Below are positions 12,961-23,466 of a stretch of 64,000 bases of DNA, one piece after another (the first letter of the stretch is position 1; each line of letters begins with the position of its first letter). The notes under the pieces were generated by a model. It saw only the letters and a program-made list of their open reading frames with translations, was not told the DNA's origin and made no database searches. A program made the translations under genes and the position numbers. This stretch comes from Liolophura sinensis (lineage: Eukaryota; Mollusca; Polyplacophora; Chitonida; Chitonidae). The DNA lies in NCBI RefSeq assembly GCF_032854445.1, contig NC_088305.1, positions 31,275,645-31,339,644 of the forward strand. Reading direction: 5' to 3'.

Positions 12961-14120
12961 GTTTGAAGAAAACCGTAACCAGAACAGTTTGCAGAACAGA
13001 TTTTAAGCTGATATTGTAATCAGATGTTAGCGCAGAAATATTTACTTGTATTGAAGTAACTAGGGAGCGTTAAGTTAGCAGCCATTTTTCGAGGCCACAA
13101 AAGTTCTCATGGGTACGTCAAGCGTATACACAGCAAGGCTAACAATGCGTCTGTCTAGAAAAAGAAGGCGATATCACCTTCAATAAGTATCCTGTATACG
13201 TGCAGATTAGCAGAACTCACGCTCTTATCAAAGTTCACCCCATGGAAACAAAGTTAGCCCAATCCAGGCCCTCCGGCCAATCGCTTGATTAGTAAAACTG
13301 CTCTTAACCGATCGATGCCTTCCTTACAAGCAACATTCCGCTTGCAGTAATTACCATCCCACTTCTGACACCAGGCCGAGCTGACCTAGAATAAACACTC
13401 GAAAGACGTAGCCTGTATATTTGTATACCATTGAGGTTACTGTGCAAGTTGCAGACAGATTAAAGCGGACAGGTTAGTGTGTACCAGATATAGTGAATGT
13501 AAAAGCCAAAGAACATTTCCTACAGAAATACCATCTGGAAAATCCCAAACAGCTTTCAGAGAGCCAGACTGATTGTTTGTTTATTTGGCATCGGCAGTCT
13601 ATTCACTCTTACAGGGCATATTGTACAAGGCGGAGTGATTTCTTCTGGGCGCGCGGAATTCACATTCTGCGCACTAATTCAGAAAGCCGAGCGACGGCTT
13701 TCTCCTCTCCAGAACAGACAATATATAAAGTCGACCCTAACCCATCTTGTATTTCTGCTTATTCTGAATACAGCGCAGAACGGTCTGTTCATATGTCTTC
13801 TCCGAATGTATAGTGCATCAGGGCATTTCCGCACTTCACTTTATACGATAACAAATATGCGTCAGCGTAATGATAATGGGATGACTGTAATGACTAATTA
13901 CAAATAGTGAAGTTCACTCTGAGTTTCCATTTCTCTATTCACTGCTCACTTGATTTGTTTAATTTCCGCATTTTCCTGCCCATTTTGTCGCCGTATACAG
14001 GTGCATTTCATTTCTATTACCATCAAATACCCAGAGGTGCCATTCGCATTAGGCTAAAAGCACTTGGCTGTCGGGGTTTTTATCAGAGAACTTTTGATGC
14101 CATCGTTCGCCTTCATTTCT
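12960..14120 (+). repeat. R1 family, additional head-side copy
   Basis: 12990-13130 matches 730-880 (CAGAAATATTTA, then AGCCATTT and GGCCAC). 13290-13450 matches the module at 1600-1740 (CAGTAATTACCATCCCACTT). 13490-13730 matches 1756-2000. The order and orientation are those of copy A, but divergence is high, so this is an older unit. The overlapping short frames at 13493-14122 are in repeat sequence and do not resemble a protein family I know. Confidence 0.6.
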
Positions 14121-15767
14121 GATAACGGGATTTAATGAAATTTCACGAGATTCTCGCCGACGGTCGCTAGTAGTCACGTGGCAGGTTATGATCGAAAAAG
14201 CTTGTTACAGCCGCCAAATCTTCATGTTAACCTGTTTAAACGGTAATGACCTGACAATTTCTGACGCTCGTCTCTCCAATAAAGCGCGCATTTAATCCGG
14301 TCATCGTTAAAAGTCTTTTACCCATATTTAATGTATCAATAATTTGTGGCTCATAACGCTGTGAGAGGGCGGTATCTCACGGGAACTATTCCGTGGAATG
14401 GGAGGTTTTCGGGATCTGTGTTATCACATGGAGGAATTCGCGCACAAGTCTGTGATTTACAACAGTTACAAGGTGCGTAAATCAGCGTACAGAAGCCGTG
14501 CCGCTTTGGTCAATCATTTTTATAGTATTGGCCATTGTCACCATTCATTAAAGTTATAAACAATACAACGGACTACAGCATGAACGGTAAAACCAGAGTA
14601 GCTACGAGAGTGTGATAGTTATAAAATAGTGACTTGCAAGAGGCGAAAATGGTGACATGTAAGAGGTGAAATCTGTACCAGGAACAGCTTATTTGAAGAG
14701 ACAGTCAGCATGAGCTCACAGCCATCGCATTTGTGGAAGCCTCCTAGGTCCTCGCGCCGCTGTGGTACGTTAATCACGGAGGCCATTTAGGCCCTAGGAG
14801 AATGAAACCATATATGGCAATTACTTTGAAACATTATTGAAAGTGCTTCCTGCTAAAATGGCTGGTATTTGAAGTTTTCTGTGTATAATTAACCTTGGGA
14901 ATATGAGGTAATAAATGAAAATATGAATTCCATTCCTGATTTCTATAAATAACTGTGACATCACACAGCATTGGTCGTCACACAAATGTCATGTTATAAC
15001 TATTAAGACACTAAGACAGCTGCTTCTGTCCGAGGACAAGTCCAAGTGTCATACTTGATTAATTATGTCGACTTAAAATTGGTATGAAAACATTTCCGTC
15101 AAGGGAAATGAAAATGGTGAATCCCCTTCCTCTGCTCGCACAAGAGCTCAGGTCGCCGTTTGTAATGACACAGACCGCTTAAATCTCACCACATTGTCTG
15201 TTGATAGACGAGGAGAGGGGTACGGTAGCATAAAGTGTTCCCAGTTAGTCCGTGAAGAGCTCAACCAGCTTGCCCGGGGGAATTCACTCCTGCTTCTGAA
15301 ATATGCCAGGTAATCCGGAGTAGATTGTCCTCTGCCAAGAAGAATGAATGATCCGTCTGGCTTTTTCCTTGCTGGAATTTCTTCTGTGAAAAGTGGATAA
15401 TCGCCAGTCTCAAGTATCAACGCGTTTTCTTAAGCCAGATTTACATGGAGTACACACGATCACTAAGCTTGTAACTGGGAAACAATTGCTTTTATCATAT
15501 TTACATCTAAGATTTATGTAGCAGGTACTTGTGTACTTCTTCGCTTGGGATTTTTCTACTATTCCTCACAGAGAGTGTTTTCAGGGAAATTCATAATTAA
15601 TTGAGCCACTGTTCACCGGTCACGCATACATGTATTGGATTTTATAAGACGAACGTTTTTATTAATTATCCTGAGCCATCAACATTTGTGACAATATCAC
15701 CGAAAGTATCTTTGTGCCAAGAAGTAAAGCTAGTAATATTTTTTATAAATACTTATAAATTTATAAA
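14121..15767. other. Unassigned stretch with one SINE head
   Basis: Apart from the SINE head at about 14695-14790 I find no tandem repeat, no convincing exon and no strong match to the rest of the window. This is the approximate turning point between plus-oriented and minus-oriented R1 material. A 90-codon minus frame (15148-15420) shows no recognisable motif. Confidence 0.4.
14695..14790 (-). mobile_element. SINE head (tRNA-like) fragment
   Basis: Read on the minus strand, GGCCTCCGTG is followed by a GCGGCGCGAGGAC-like segment, a CCTAGGAG block, then ATGCGATGGCTGTGAG and CTCATGCTG. This is the order of the tRNA-like head of the SINE at 43056-43326. The conserved central domain and the tail are absent, so only the 5' part remains. 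Confidence 0.6.
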
Positions 15768-15960
15768 TTTATTTATCTATTTGGTTGCAATTTTTCGTTC
15801 AGATATTTCCCTTACCCTATATGGCATGTCTGTGGTTCATGGGTGGAGGACATGATGAAATGCTCCAGATTTATCGTCTTAGTCAAACCTACAGGAACTG
15901 GATTCGAACCCTCAACCTCATTGATCTCCTGATGAACCATTATGAGGCAGCTAATCCAGA
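15768..15960 (-). mobile_element. Degraded SINE-like element
   Basis: On the plus strand it starts with a T-rich ATTTATTTATCTATTTGGTT and ends near CTGGATTCGAACCCTCAACC. The reverse complement of the latter contains GGGTTCGAATCC, a good B-box of an RNA polymerase III promoter. Position and spacing fit the inverted SINEs at 38542 and 43056, but the middle is strongly diverged. Confidence 0.5.
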
Positions 15961-16480
15961 AGCACACATAATAGTCATATTTTAAGGCCAAATTATACGA
16001 TAAAACATCATATAAACACCGGAAAACAAAAACTTGTATCCTTAGGGCAACCTTGATACCGGAAAATCTACCAAAGCAACGTAAGGCTCAATTTCCCTCA
16101 ATTTGTCCATTAGCTGTATGCACGTTCAGAAACTTAATGGGCCCAATATTACATTTGTTGGATCTAGAAAGTAAAATCACTTGGTTAATGCACTTGATGA
16201 GATATTTATAATTCTCTTTAGACAGGTTGACATATCTCCATAACCAGGAGGGCGCCTTGTCAAGATCAAAGTTAAGGATTCCAGGATGCAGGTTTAATTC
16301 ACTCTGCGTTGTTTACAGATTGACTTGTACAGATGCATGTCGCTTAAACGCCGGAGGCGGAAGAAGCGATGCATTATGTATTCTCTATCTTCTACTCGAT
16401 AGATGTCCCAGTGCTCAAATCCTACAGCAAGAGAGAAGAATACTAAGTAATTTTTGAGCAGTAATGTGAAATAAAGTGCA
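15961..16480 (-). repeat. R1 family, minus-oriented segment left of the satellite
   Basis: 16015-16110 matches 23915-24000 in the same orientation (AAACACCGGAAAACAA, then CCTTGATACCGGAAAA). 16290-16400 matches about 24175-24230 (GGCGGAAGAAGC then GATTCTC-like sequence). It therefore belongs to the right, inverted arm and marks the left border of the DNA into which the 48-bp satellite is set. Confidence 0.6.
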
Positions 16481-16550
16481 ATTCTTTTATCTAAGTCTGT
16501 TCAAGCCATGGTACTAAAAGGAGCTGGTAGGGGGTCAGAGTTGCTACTAT

Positions 16551-19500
16551 TTAGACATTTACAGACTGAGATAAACTGTCCACAGGCAGGATTTTACCGG
16601 ATATGTGTGCCCATTTACAATCGCTGATCTTGTGTTTCTCCTGCCAAAGTAACAAAGCTGCTGTATTATCAGTGTATATAACGTGACGTGTAATGTGATA
16701 ACAACTCAGCATCGGGAGTAATGTAGGCCAGCGACGTGTAATGTGATCACAACTCAGCATTGGGAGTAATGTAGGCCAGCGACGTGTACTGTGATCACAA
16801 CTCAGTATTGGGAGTAATGTAGGCCAGTGACGTGTAATGTGATCATAACTCAGTATTGGGAGTAATGTAGGCCAGTGACGTGTAATGTGATCACAACTCA
16901 GTATTGGGAGTAATGTAGGCCAGCGACGTGTACTGTGATCACAACTCAGTATTGGGAGTAATGTAGGCCAGTGACGTGTAATGTGATCATAACTCAGTAT
17001 TGGGAGTAATGTAGGCCAGCGACGTGTAATGTGATCATAACTCAGTATTGGGAGTAATGTAGGCCAGTGACGTGTAATGTGATCATAACTCAGTATTGGG
17101 AGTAATGTAGGCCAGTGACGTGTAATGTGATCATAACTCAGTATTGGGAGTAATGTAGGCCAGCGACGTGTAATGTGATCATAACTCAGTATTGGGAGTA
17201 ATGCAGGCCAGTGACGCGTAATGTGATCACAGCTCAGCATTGTGAGTAATGTAGGCCAGCGACGCGTAATGTGATCACAACTCAGCATTGTGAGTAATGC
17301 AGGCCAGTGACGTGTAATGTGATAACAACTCAGCATTGTGAGTAATGCAGGCCAGTGACGCGTAATGTGATCACAGCTCAGCATTGTGAGTAATGTAGGC
17401 CAGCGACGCGTAATGTGATCATAACTCAGTATTGTGAGTAATGTAGGCCAGCGACGCGTAATGTGATCATAACTCAGTATTGTGAGTAATGCAGGCCAGT
17501 GACAAGTAATGTGATCACAACTCAGTATTGTGAGTAATGTAGGCCAGCGACGTGTAATGTGATCATAACTCAGTATTGGGAGTAATGTAGGCCAGCGACG
17601 TGTACTGTGATCACAACTCAGTATTGGGAGTAATGTAGGCCAGTGACGTGTAATGTGATCATAACTCAGCATTGGGAGTAATGTAGGCCAGCGACGTGTA
17701 ATGTGATCACAACTCAGTATTGGGAGTAATGTAGGCCAGTGACAAGTAATGTGATCACAACTCAGTATTGTGAGTAATGCAGGCCAGTGACGTGTAATGT
17801 GATCACAACTCAGTATTGGGAGTAATGTAGGCCAGTGACGTGTAATGTGATCACAACTCAGTATTGGGAGTAATGCAGGCCAGTAACAAGTAATGTGATC
17901 ATAACTCAGTATTGTGAGTAATGTAGGCCAGTGACGTGTAATGTGATCATAACTCAGTATTGGGAGTAATGCAGGCCAGCGACGTGTAATGTGATCACAA
18001 CTCAGTATTGGGAGTAATGTAGGCCAGTGACATGTAATGTGATCACAACTCAGCATCGGGAGTAATGTAGGCCAGTGACGTGTACTGTGATCACAACGTA
18101 GCATTGTGAGTAATGTAGGCCAGTAACAAGTAATGTGATCACAACTCACCATTGGGAGTAATGTAGGCCAGTGACGTGTAATGTGATCACAACTCAGCAT
18201 CGGGAGTAATGTAGGCCAGTGACGTGTAATGTGATCATAACTCAGTATTGTGAGTAATGTAGGCCAGTAACAAGTAATGTGATCACAACTCAGCATTGGG
18301 AGTAATGTAGGCCAGTGACGTGTAATGTGATCACAACTCAGTATTGTGAGTAATGTAGGCCAGTGACGTGTAATGTGATCACAACTCACCATTGGGAGTA
18401 ATGTAGGCCAGTGACAAGTAATGTGATCACAACTCAGCATTGTGAGTAATGTAGGCCAGTGACGTGTAATGTGATCATAACTCAGTATTGGGAGTAATGT
18501 AGGCCAGTGACATGTAATGTGATCATAACTCAGTATTGGGAGTAATGTAGGCCAGTGACGTGTAATGTGATCACAACTCAGCATTGTGAGTAATGCAGGC
18601 CAGTGACGCGTAATGTGATCACAACTCGGCATTACGAGTAATGTAGGCCAGTAACAAGTAATGTGATCACAACTCAGCATTGTGAGTAATGCAGGCCAGT
18701 GACGTGTAATGTGATCACAACTCAGCATTGTGAGTAATGTAGGCCAATGACGTGTAATGTGATCACAACTCAGCATTACGAGTAATGTAGGCCAGTGACG
18801 TGTAATGTGATCACAACTCAGCATTGGGGGTAATGTAAGCCAACGACGTGTACTGTGATAACAACTCAGCATTACGAGTAATGTAGGCCAGTGACAAGTA
18901 ATGTGATCACAACTCAGCATTACGAGTAATGTAGGCCAGTGGCAAGTAATGTGATCACAACTCAGCATTGGGAGTAATGTAGGCCATTGACATGTAATGT
19001 GATCACAACTCAGCATTACGAGTAATGTAGGCCAGTGACGTGTAATGTGATCACAACTCAGCATTGTGAGTAATGTAAGCCAATGACAAGTAATGTGATC
19101 ACAACTCAGCATTGTGAGTAATGTAGGCCAGTGACATGTAATGTGATCACAACTCAGCATTGTGAGTAATGTAGGCCAATGACGTGTAATGTGATCACAA
19201 CTCAGCATTGTGAGTAATGTAGGCCAATGACGTGTAATGTGATCACAACTCAGTATTGTGAGTAATGCAGGCCAGTGACGCGTAATGTGATCACAACTCA
19301 GCATTGTGAGTAATGTAGGCCAATGACATGTAATGTGATCACAACTCAGCATTGTGAGTAATGTAGGCCAATGACAAGTAATGTGATCACAACTCAGCAT
19401 TAGGAGTAATGTAAGCCAACGACGTGTACTGTGATCACAACTCAGCATTACGAGTAATGTAGGCCAGTGACAAGTAATGTGATCACAACTCAGCATTGTG

Positions 19501-21464
19501 AGTGATGTAGGCCATTGACATGTAATGTGATCACAACTCAGCATTGTGAGTAATGTAAGCCAGTGACGTGTAATGTGATCACAACTCAGCATTGTGAGTA
19601 ATGTAGGCCAGTGACAAGTAATGTGATCACAACTCAGCATTGTGAGTAATGTAGGCCAATGACAAGTAATGTGATAACAACTCAGCATTGTGAGTAATGT
19701 AGGCCAGTGACATGTAATGTGATCACAACTCAGCATTGTGAGTGATGTAGGCCATTGACGTGTAATGTGATCACAACTCAGCATTGTGAGTGATGTAGGC
19801 CAGTGACGTGTAATGTGATCACAACTCAGCATTGTGAGTGATGTAGGCCAGTGACGTGTAATGTGATCACAACTCAGCATTGTGAGTAATGTAGGCCAGT
19901 GACATGTAATGTGATCACAACTCAGCATTGGGAGTAATGTAGGCCAGTGACAAGTAATGTGATCACAACTCACCATTGTGAGTGATGTAGGCCAGTGACG
20001 TGTAATGTGATCACAACTCAGCATTGTGAGTAATGTAGGCCAGTGACATGTAATGTGATCACAACTCAGCATTGGGAGTAATGTAGGCCAGTGACATGTA
20101 ATGTGATCACAACTCAGCATTGTGAGTAATGTAGGCCAGTGACATGTAATGTGATCACAACTCAGCATTGTGAGTAATGCAGGCCAGTGACGTGTAATGT
20201 GATCACAACTCACCATTGTGAGTAATGTAGGCCAGTGACATGTACTGTGATCACAACTCAGCATTGTGAGTAATGTAGGCCAGTGACATGTAATGTGATC
20301 ACAACTCAGCATTGTGAGTAATGCAGGCCAGTGACAAGTAATGTGATCACAACTCAGCATTACGAGTAATGTAGGCCAGTGACATGTAATGTGATCACAA
20401 CTCAGCATTGTGAGTGATGTAGGCCAGTGACGTGTAATGTGATCAAAACTCAGCATTGGGAGTAATGTAAGCCAACGACGTGTACTGTGATCACAACTCA
20501 GCATTACGAGTAATGTAGGCCAGTGACGCGTAATGTGATCACTACTTAGCATTGTGAGTGATGTAGGCCAGTGACGTGTAATGTGATCACAACTCAGCAT
20601 TGTGAGTGATGTAGGCCAGTGACGTGTAATGTGATCACAACTCAGCATTGTGAGTGATGTAGGCCAGTGACGTGTAATGTGATCACAACTCAGCATTATG
20701 AGTAATGTAGGCCAGTGACGTGTAATGTGATAACAACTCAGCATTGTGAGTAATGTAGGCCAGTGACAAGTAATGTGATCACAACTCAGCATTGTGAGTA
20801 ATGTAGGCCAATGACGTGTAATGTGATCACAACTCAGCATTGGTAGTAATGTAAGCCAACGACGTGTACTGTGATCACAACTCAGCATTACGAGTAATGT
20901 AGGCCAGTGACAAGTAATGTGATCACAACTCAGCATTGTGAGTGATGTAGGCCATTGACATGTAATGTGATCACAACTCAGCATAGTGAGTAATGTAGGC
21001 CAGTGACGTGTAATGTGATCACAACTCAGCATTGTGAGTAATGTAGGCCAATGACAAGTAATGTGATCACAACTCAGCATAGTGAGTAATGTAGGCCAGT
21101 GACGTGTAATGTGATCACAACTCAGCATTGTGAGTAATGTAGGCCAGTGACAAGTAATGTGATCACAACTCAGCATTGTGAGTGATGTAGGCCATTGACG
21201 TGTAATGTGATCACAACTCAGCATTGTGAGTGATGTAGGCCATTGACGTGTAATGTGATCACAACTCAGCATTGTGAGTGATGTAGGCCAGTGACGTGTA
21301 ATGTGATCACAACTCAGTATTGTGTGTAATGTAGGCCAGTGACGTGTAATGTGATCACAACTCAGCATTGTGAGTAATGTAGGCCAGTGACGCGTAATGT
21401 GATCACAACAAAGCACATTGAGTAATGTAGGCCAATGACGTGTAATGTGATCACAGCTCAGCAT
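16551..21464 (-). other. 1637-codon open frame produced by the 48-bp satellite
   Basis: The frame consists of about 100 repeats of 16 residues (consensus M-L-S-C-D-H-I-T-R/C-H-W-P-T/A-L/S-L-T/P) and a 44-residue non-repeat tail (16551-16690). The Trp, His-Trp-Pro and Cys-Asp-His positions hardly change, while the Arg/Cys position alternates. That alternation is the change CGT to TGT, a CpG-decay pattern. No signal peptide, transmembrane segment or known domain is seen, and I know of no family with this repeat. A 48-bp period with no stop in one frame is enough to produce such a frame. Translation is possible but unsupported, so I list it as an observation and not as a CDS. Confidence 0.3.
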
Positions 21465-21912
21465 TGTGAGTAATGTAGGCCAGTGACAAGTAATGTGATC
21501 ACAACTCAGTATTGTGTGTAATGTAGGCCAATGACGCGTAATGTGATCACATCAAAGCACATTGAGTAATGTAGGCCAGTGACGTGTAATGTGATAACAA
21601 CTCAGCACATTGAGTAATGTAGGCCAGTGACATGTACTGTGATAACAACTCAGCACATTGAGTAATGTAGGCCAGTGACATGTAATGTGATCACAACTCA
21701 GCATCGGGAGTAATGTAGGCCAGTGACGTGTACTGTGATCACAACTCAGCATTGTGAGTAATGTAGGCCAGTGACATGTACTGTGATAACAACTCAGCAC
21801 ATTGAGTAATGTAGGCCAGTGACGTGTAATGTGATAACAACTCAGCACATTGAGTAATGTAGGCCAGTGACGTATAATGTGATCACAACTCAACATTGTG
21901 AGTAATGTGATC
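16683..21912. repeat. 48-bp satellite array, 109 units in exact register
   Basis: The consensus plus-strand unit is GTAATGTAGGCCAGTGACGT then GTAATGTGATCACAACTCAG then CATTGTGA, 48 bp. It contains the 10-bp palindrome TGTGATCACA. The word TAATGTGAT at 16691 and its last copy at 21875 lie 5184 bp apart, exactly 108 periods, so the array has no net indel. Variable positions are few: GACGTG/GACATG/GACAAG/GACGCG, GATCATAAC/GATCACAAC and TTGGGA/TTGTGA/TTACGA. The GATCATAAC and TTGGGA forms dominate the left third and TTGTGA forms the right. A minus-strand frame is open across 16551-21464 (1637 codons) and resumes in the same frame at 21552-21926, giving 16-residue repeats of the type MLSCDHITRHWPTLLT. 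Confidence 0.97.
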
Positions 21913-22189
21913 ACAACTAACATCACTGCATTTGTTTTATCTAATGATTCTTATGCCATCCTGCCTGGAGAAGTCTGTGTAATTTGCTACTATTCAATTC
22001 TGTGCAAACTACGGCAGCGACGACAAAAGATCACGTGTACCATGAAATACGGTCTCTCGTCAACTATTCTAACTGTATGTATATGTATAAAATAAACAAG
22101 TAGCATTATGAAGGTCGCTTAGCACCATGGCTTCAGTTGAATTAGCCAAAAACAAAACAAAAGGGCAGTGATGTTTATTGCCTTTTATT

Positions 22190-22560
22190 AGACATCTGTT
22201 AATACTCAAAACGCCCGCTTACACCAAAAGAAGGGAATGATATCTGCGAGCGTTAATCAGTGCAGAGAAAGTGGTTTCTGCGTGCCCAGATGAAATCACT
22301 CCGTCTTATACAATGTGAACTGTAAGTGTGAATACACTACCGCTGCCCGACGAACAAACAATCATAATAGCTATCTAAATGCAAGAAAGAGTTTTCCAGG
22401 AGACACATCTTCGAAAGATGTATCATCGTTGGACTTAAGTATCAACACATTTTCTTAATGGACAGAATAGTAACGCTTCTTACATCGGGCACACAGTACC
22501 TTTTTGTCCCACACTCATACGTCATGACACTCTCGTATGTACCCGAGAGACCATTGTCTG
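22190..22560 (-). repeat. R1 family, minus-oriented segment right of the satellite
   Basis: Inverted match of 11330-11740. Shared words, reversed, include TCATCGTTGGACTTAAGTAT, the block ending in TTTTCTTA, and AATCACTCCGTCTTATACAA (as TTGTACAAGGCGGAGTGATT in the 13.6-kb copy). With 15961-16480 it brackets the 48-bp satellite, which suggests that the array lies inside one R1 unit. Confidence 0.65.
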
Positions 22561-23130
22561 TATTACATTTAAATACTAGTTTCGTCTCGTCAAAACTAGA
22601 CTGAATTTACCTGCATCCTCCGTCTTTCCTGTAACTACGAAGGATTGGAATAATTGAACAATAGATATTAACAATTCAAGTTTATCTCTATTAAAAACAT
22701 GTTTGGCCAAGAGATCAAGGAAATTATGTTCAATGTATTCTTCCTTCGATAATGTCGCGTCAATATTGCATTGTGGGATACGACTGGGCCCTCTTCATCG
22801 TAATCTTTGCAAACCTAATATTATTGCAGACCAATCATGTGGGTATCGTCATTATCGCAATGAAAATAATGTACACTATCCTTTTGACACACACAGATTT
22901 AGCCAGTAAGTTCATGGAAATACACCTGTTCTGAAGTTCTGTAAAGGACTATATATATATGAGACATGATACCCTTATACATGTATGATCCATCGTCCTA
23001 TGTAATTCTTACCTAACCCGTCTGTGAATACTTGTATCTGTAATCTTCTTTGTTGAGAACACTTAGTGATCAATGGCTGCGGGCAATCCTCCATAAATAA
23101 ATAAAACATTACGTTAAATATGCATATCGA
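22561..23130. other. Stretch without recognised features
   Basis: A+T-rich sequence with overlapping 60-68 codon frames (22703-22934) that resemble no known protein. No tandem repeat or SINE is visible. By position it belongs to the right R1 arm, but I cannot align it confidently to another copy. Confidence 0.35.
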
Positions 23131-23207
23131 GGTCAAGTCTTCCGAGTATCTGGGTCATGCAGCTCAGTCTGGAGTCAGAATTGGGATTGTAATTACTACA
23201 CATGCAG

Positions 23208-23466
23208 CTCATCTTCTAAGGCACCGGCCCGTATAGCACAGTTGGTAGAGCGCCCGCTTCGGAAGCGGTAGATCCAGGAGCAATCCTGGGTCGAGGCACA
23301 CGTAAGACCTTAAAAGAGGTAGTTATAACTTGGCATTCATTATGAAAGTCGTCTCAGTGAAGTAGCAACAAGGAGGTACATTACATACACCCCCAATTCC
23401 TTCGTCGTCATATGACTGAAAAATTGTTGAGCACGACGTTAAAACCCCACTAACTCATCGTCTAAG
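23208..23466 (+). mobile_element. tRNA-derived SINE with 13-bp target-site duplication
   Basis: The body (23221-23453) starts with GGCCCGTATAGCACAGTTGG then TAGAGCGCCCGC, an A-box-like head. A B-box-like segment near GAGCAATCCTGGGTCGAGGC follows. It ends with CGTCATATGACTGAAAAATT, GTTGAGCACGACGTTAAAA, the conserved 3' domain of a SINE family I recognise as common in molluscs. It is flanked by CTCATCTTCTAAG (23208-23220) and CTCATCGTCTAAG (23454-23466), a target-site duplication with one mismatch. It interrupts the R1 module (23130-23220, continuing after 23466), so it is younger than that R1 unit. Confidence 0.9.

Noticed and set aside
16551-16690. Tail of that frame (VIYTDNTAALLLWQ) resembles RNase H of retroelements
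   Set aside because: The similarity is to a short TDN-A-L pattern only. No neighbouring reverse transcriptase or other RNase H motifs are present on either strand.
16551-21464. Giant 1637-codon repeat protein gene
   Set aside because: The frame is explained by a 48-bp period with no stop in one frame. There is no start context, domain, splice signal or homolog that I know. Kept only as an observation.
23221-23300. tRNA gene
   Set aside because: A- and B-box-like sequences are present, but stems do not pair as in a functional tRNA, and the sequence continues into a SINE body with the conserved 3' domain and target-site duplication.
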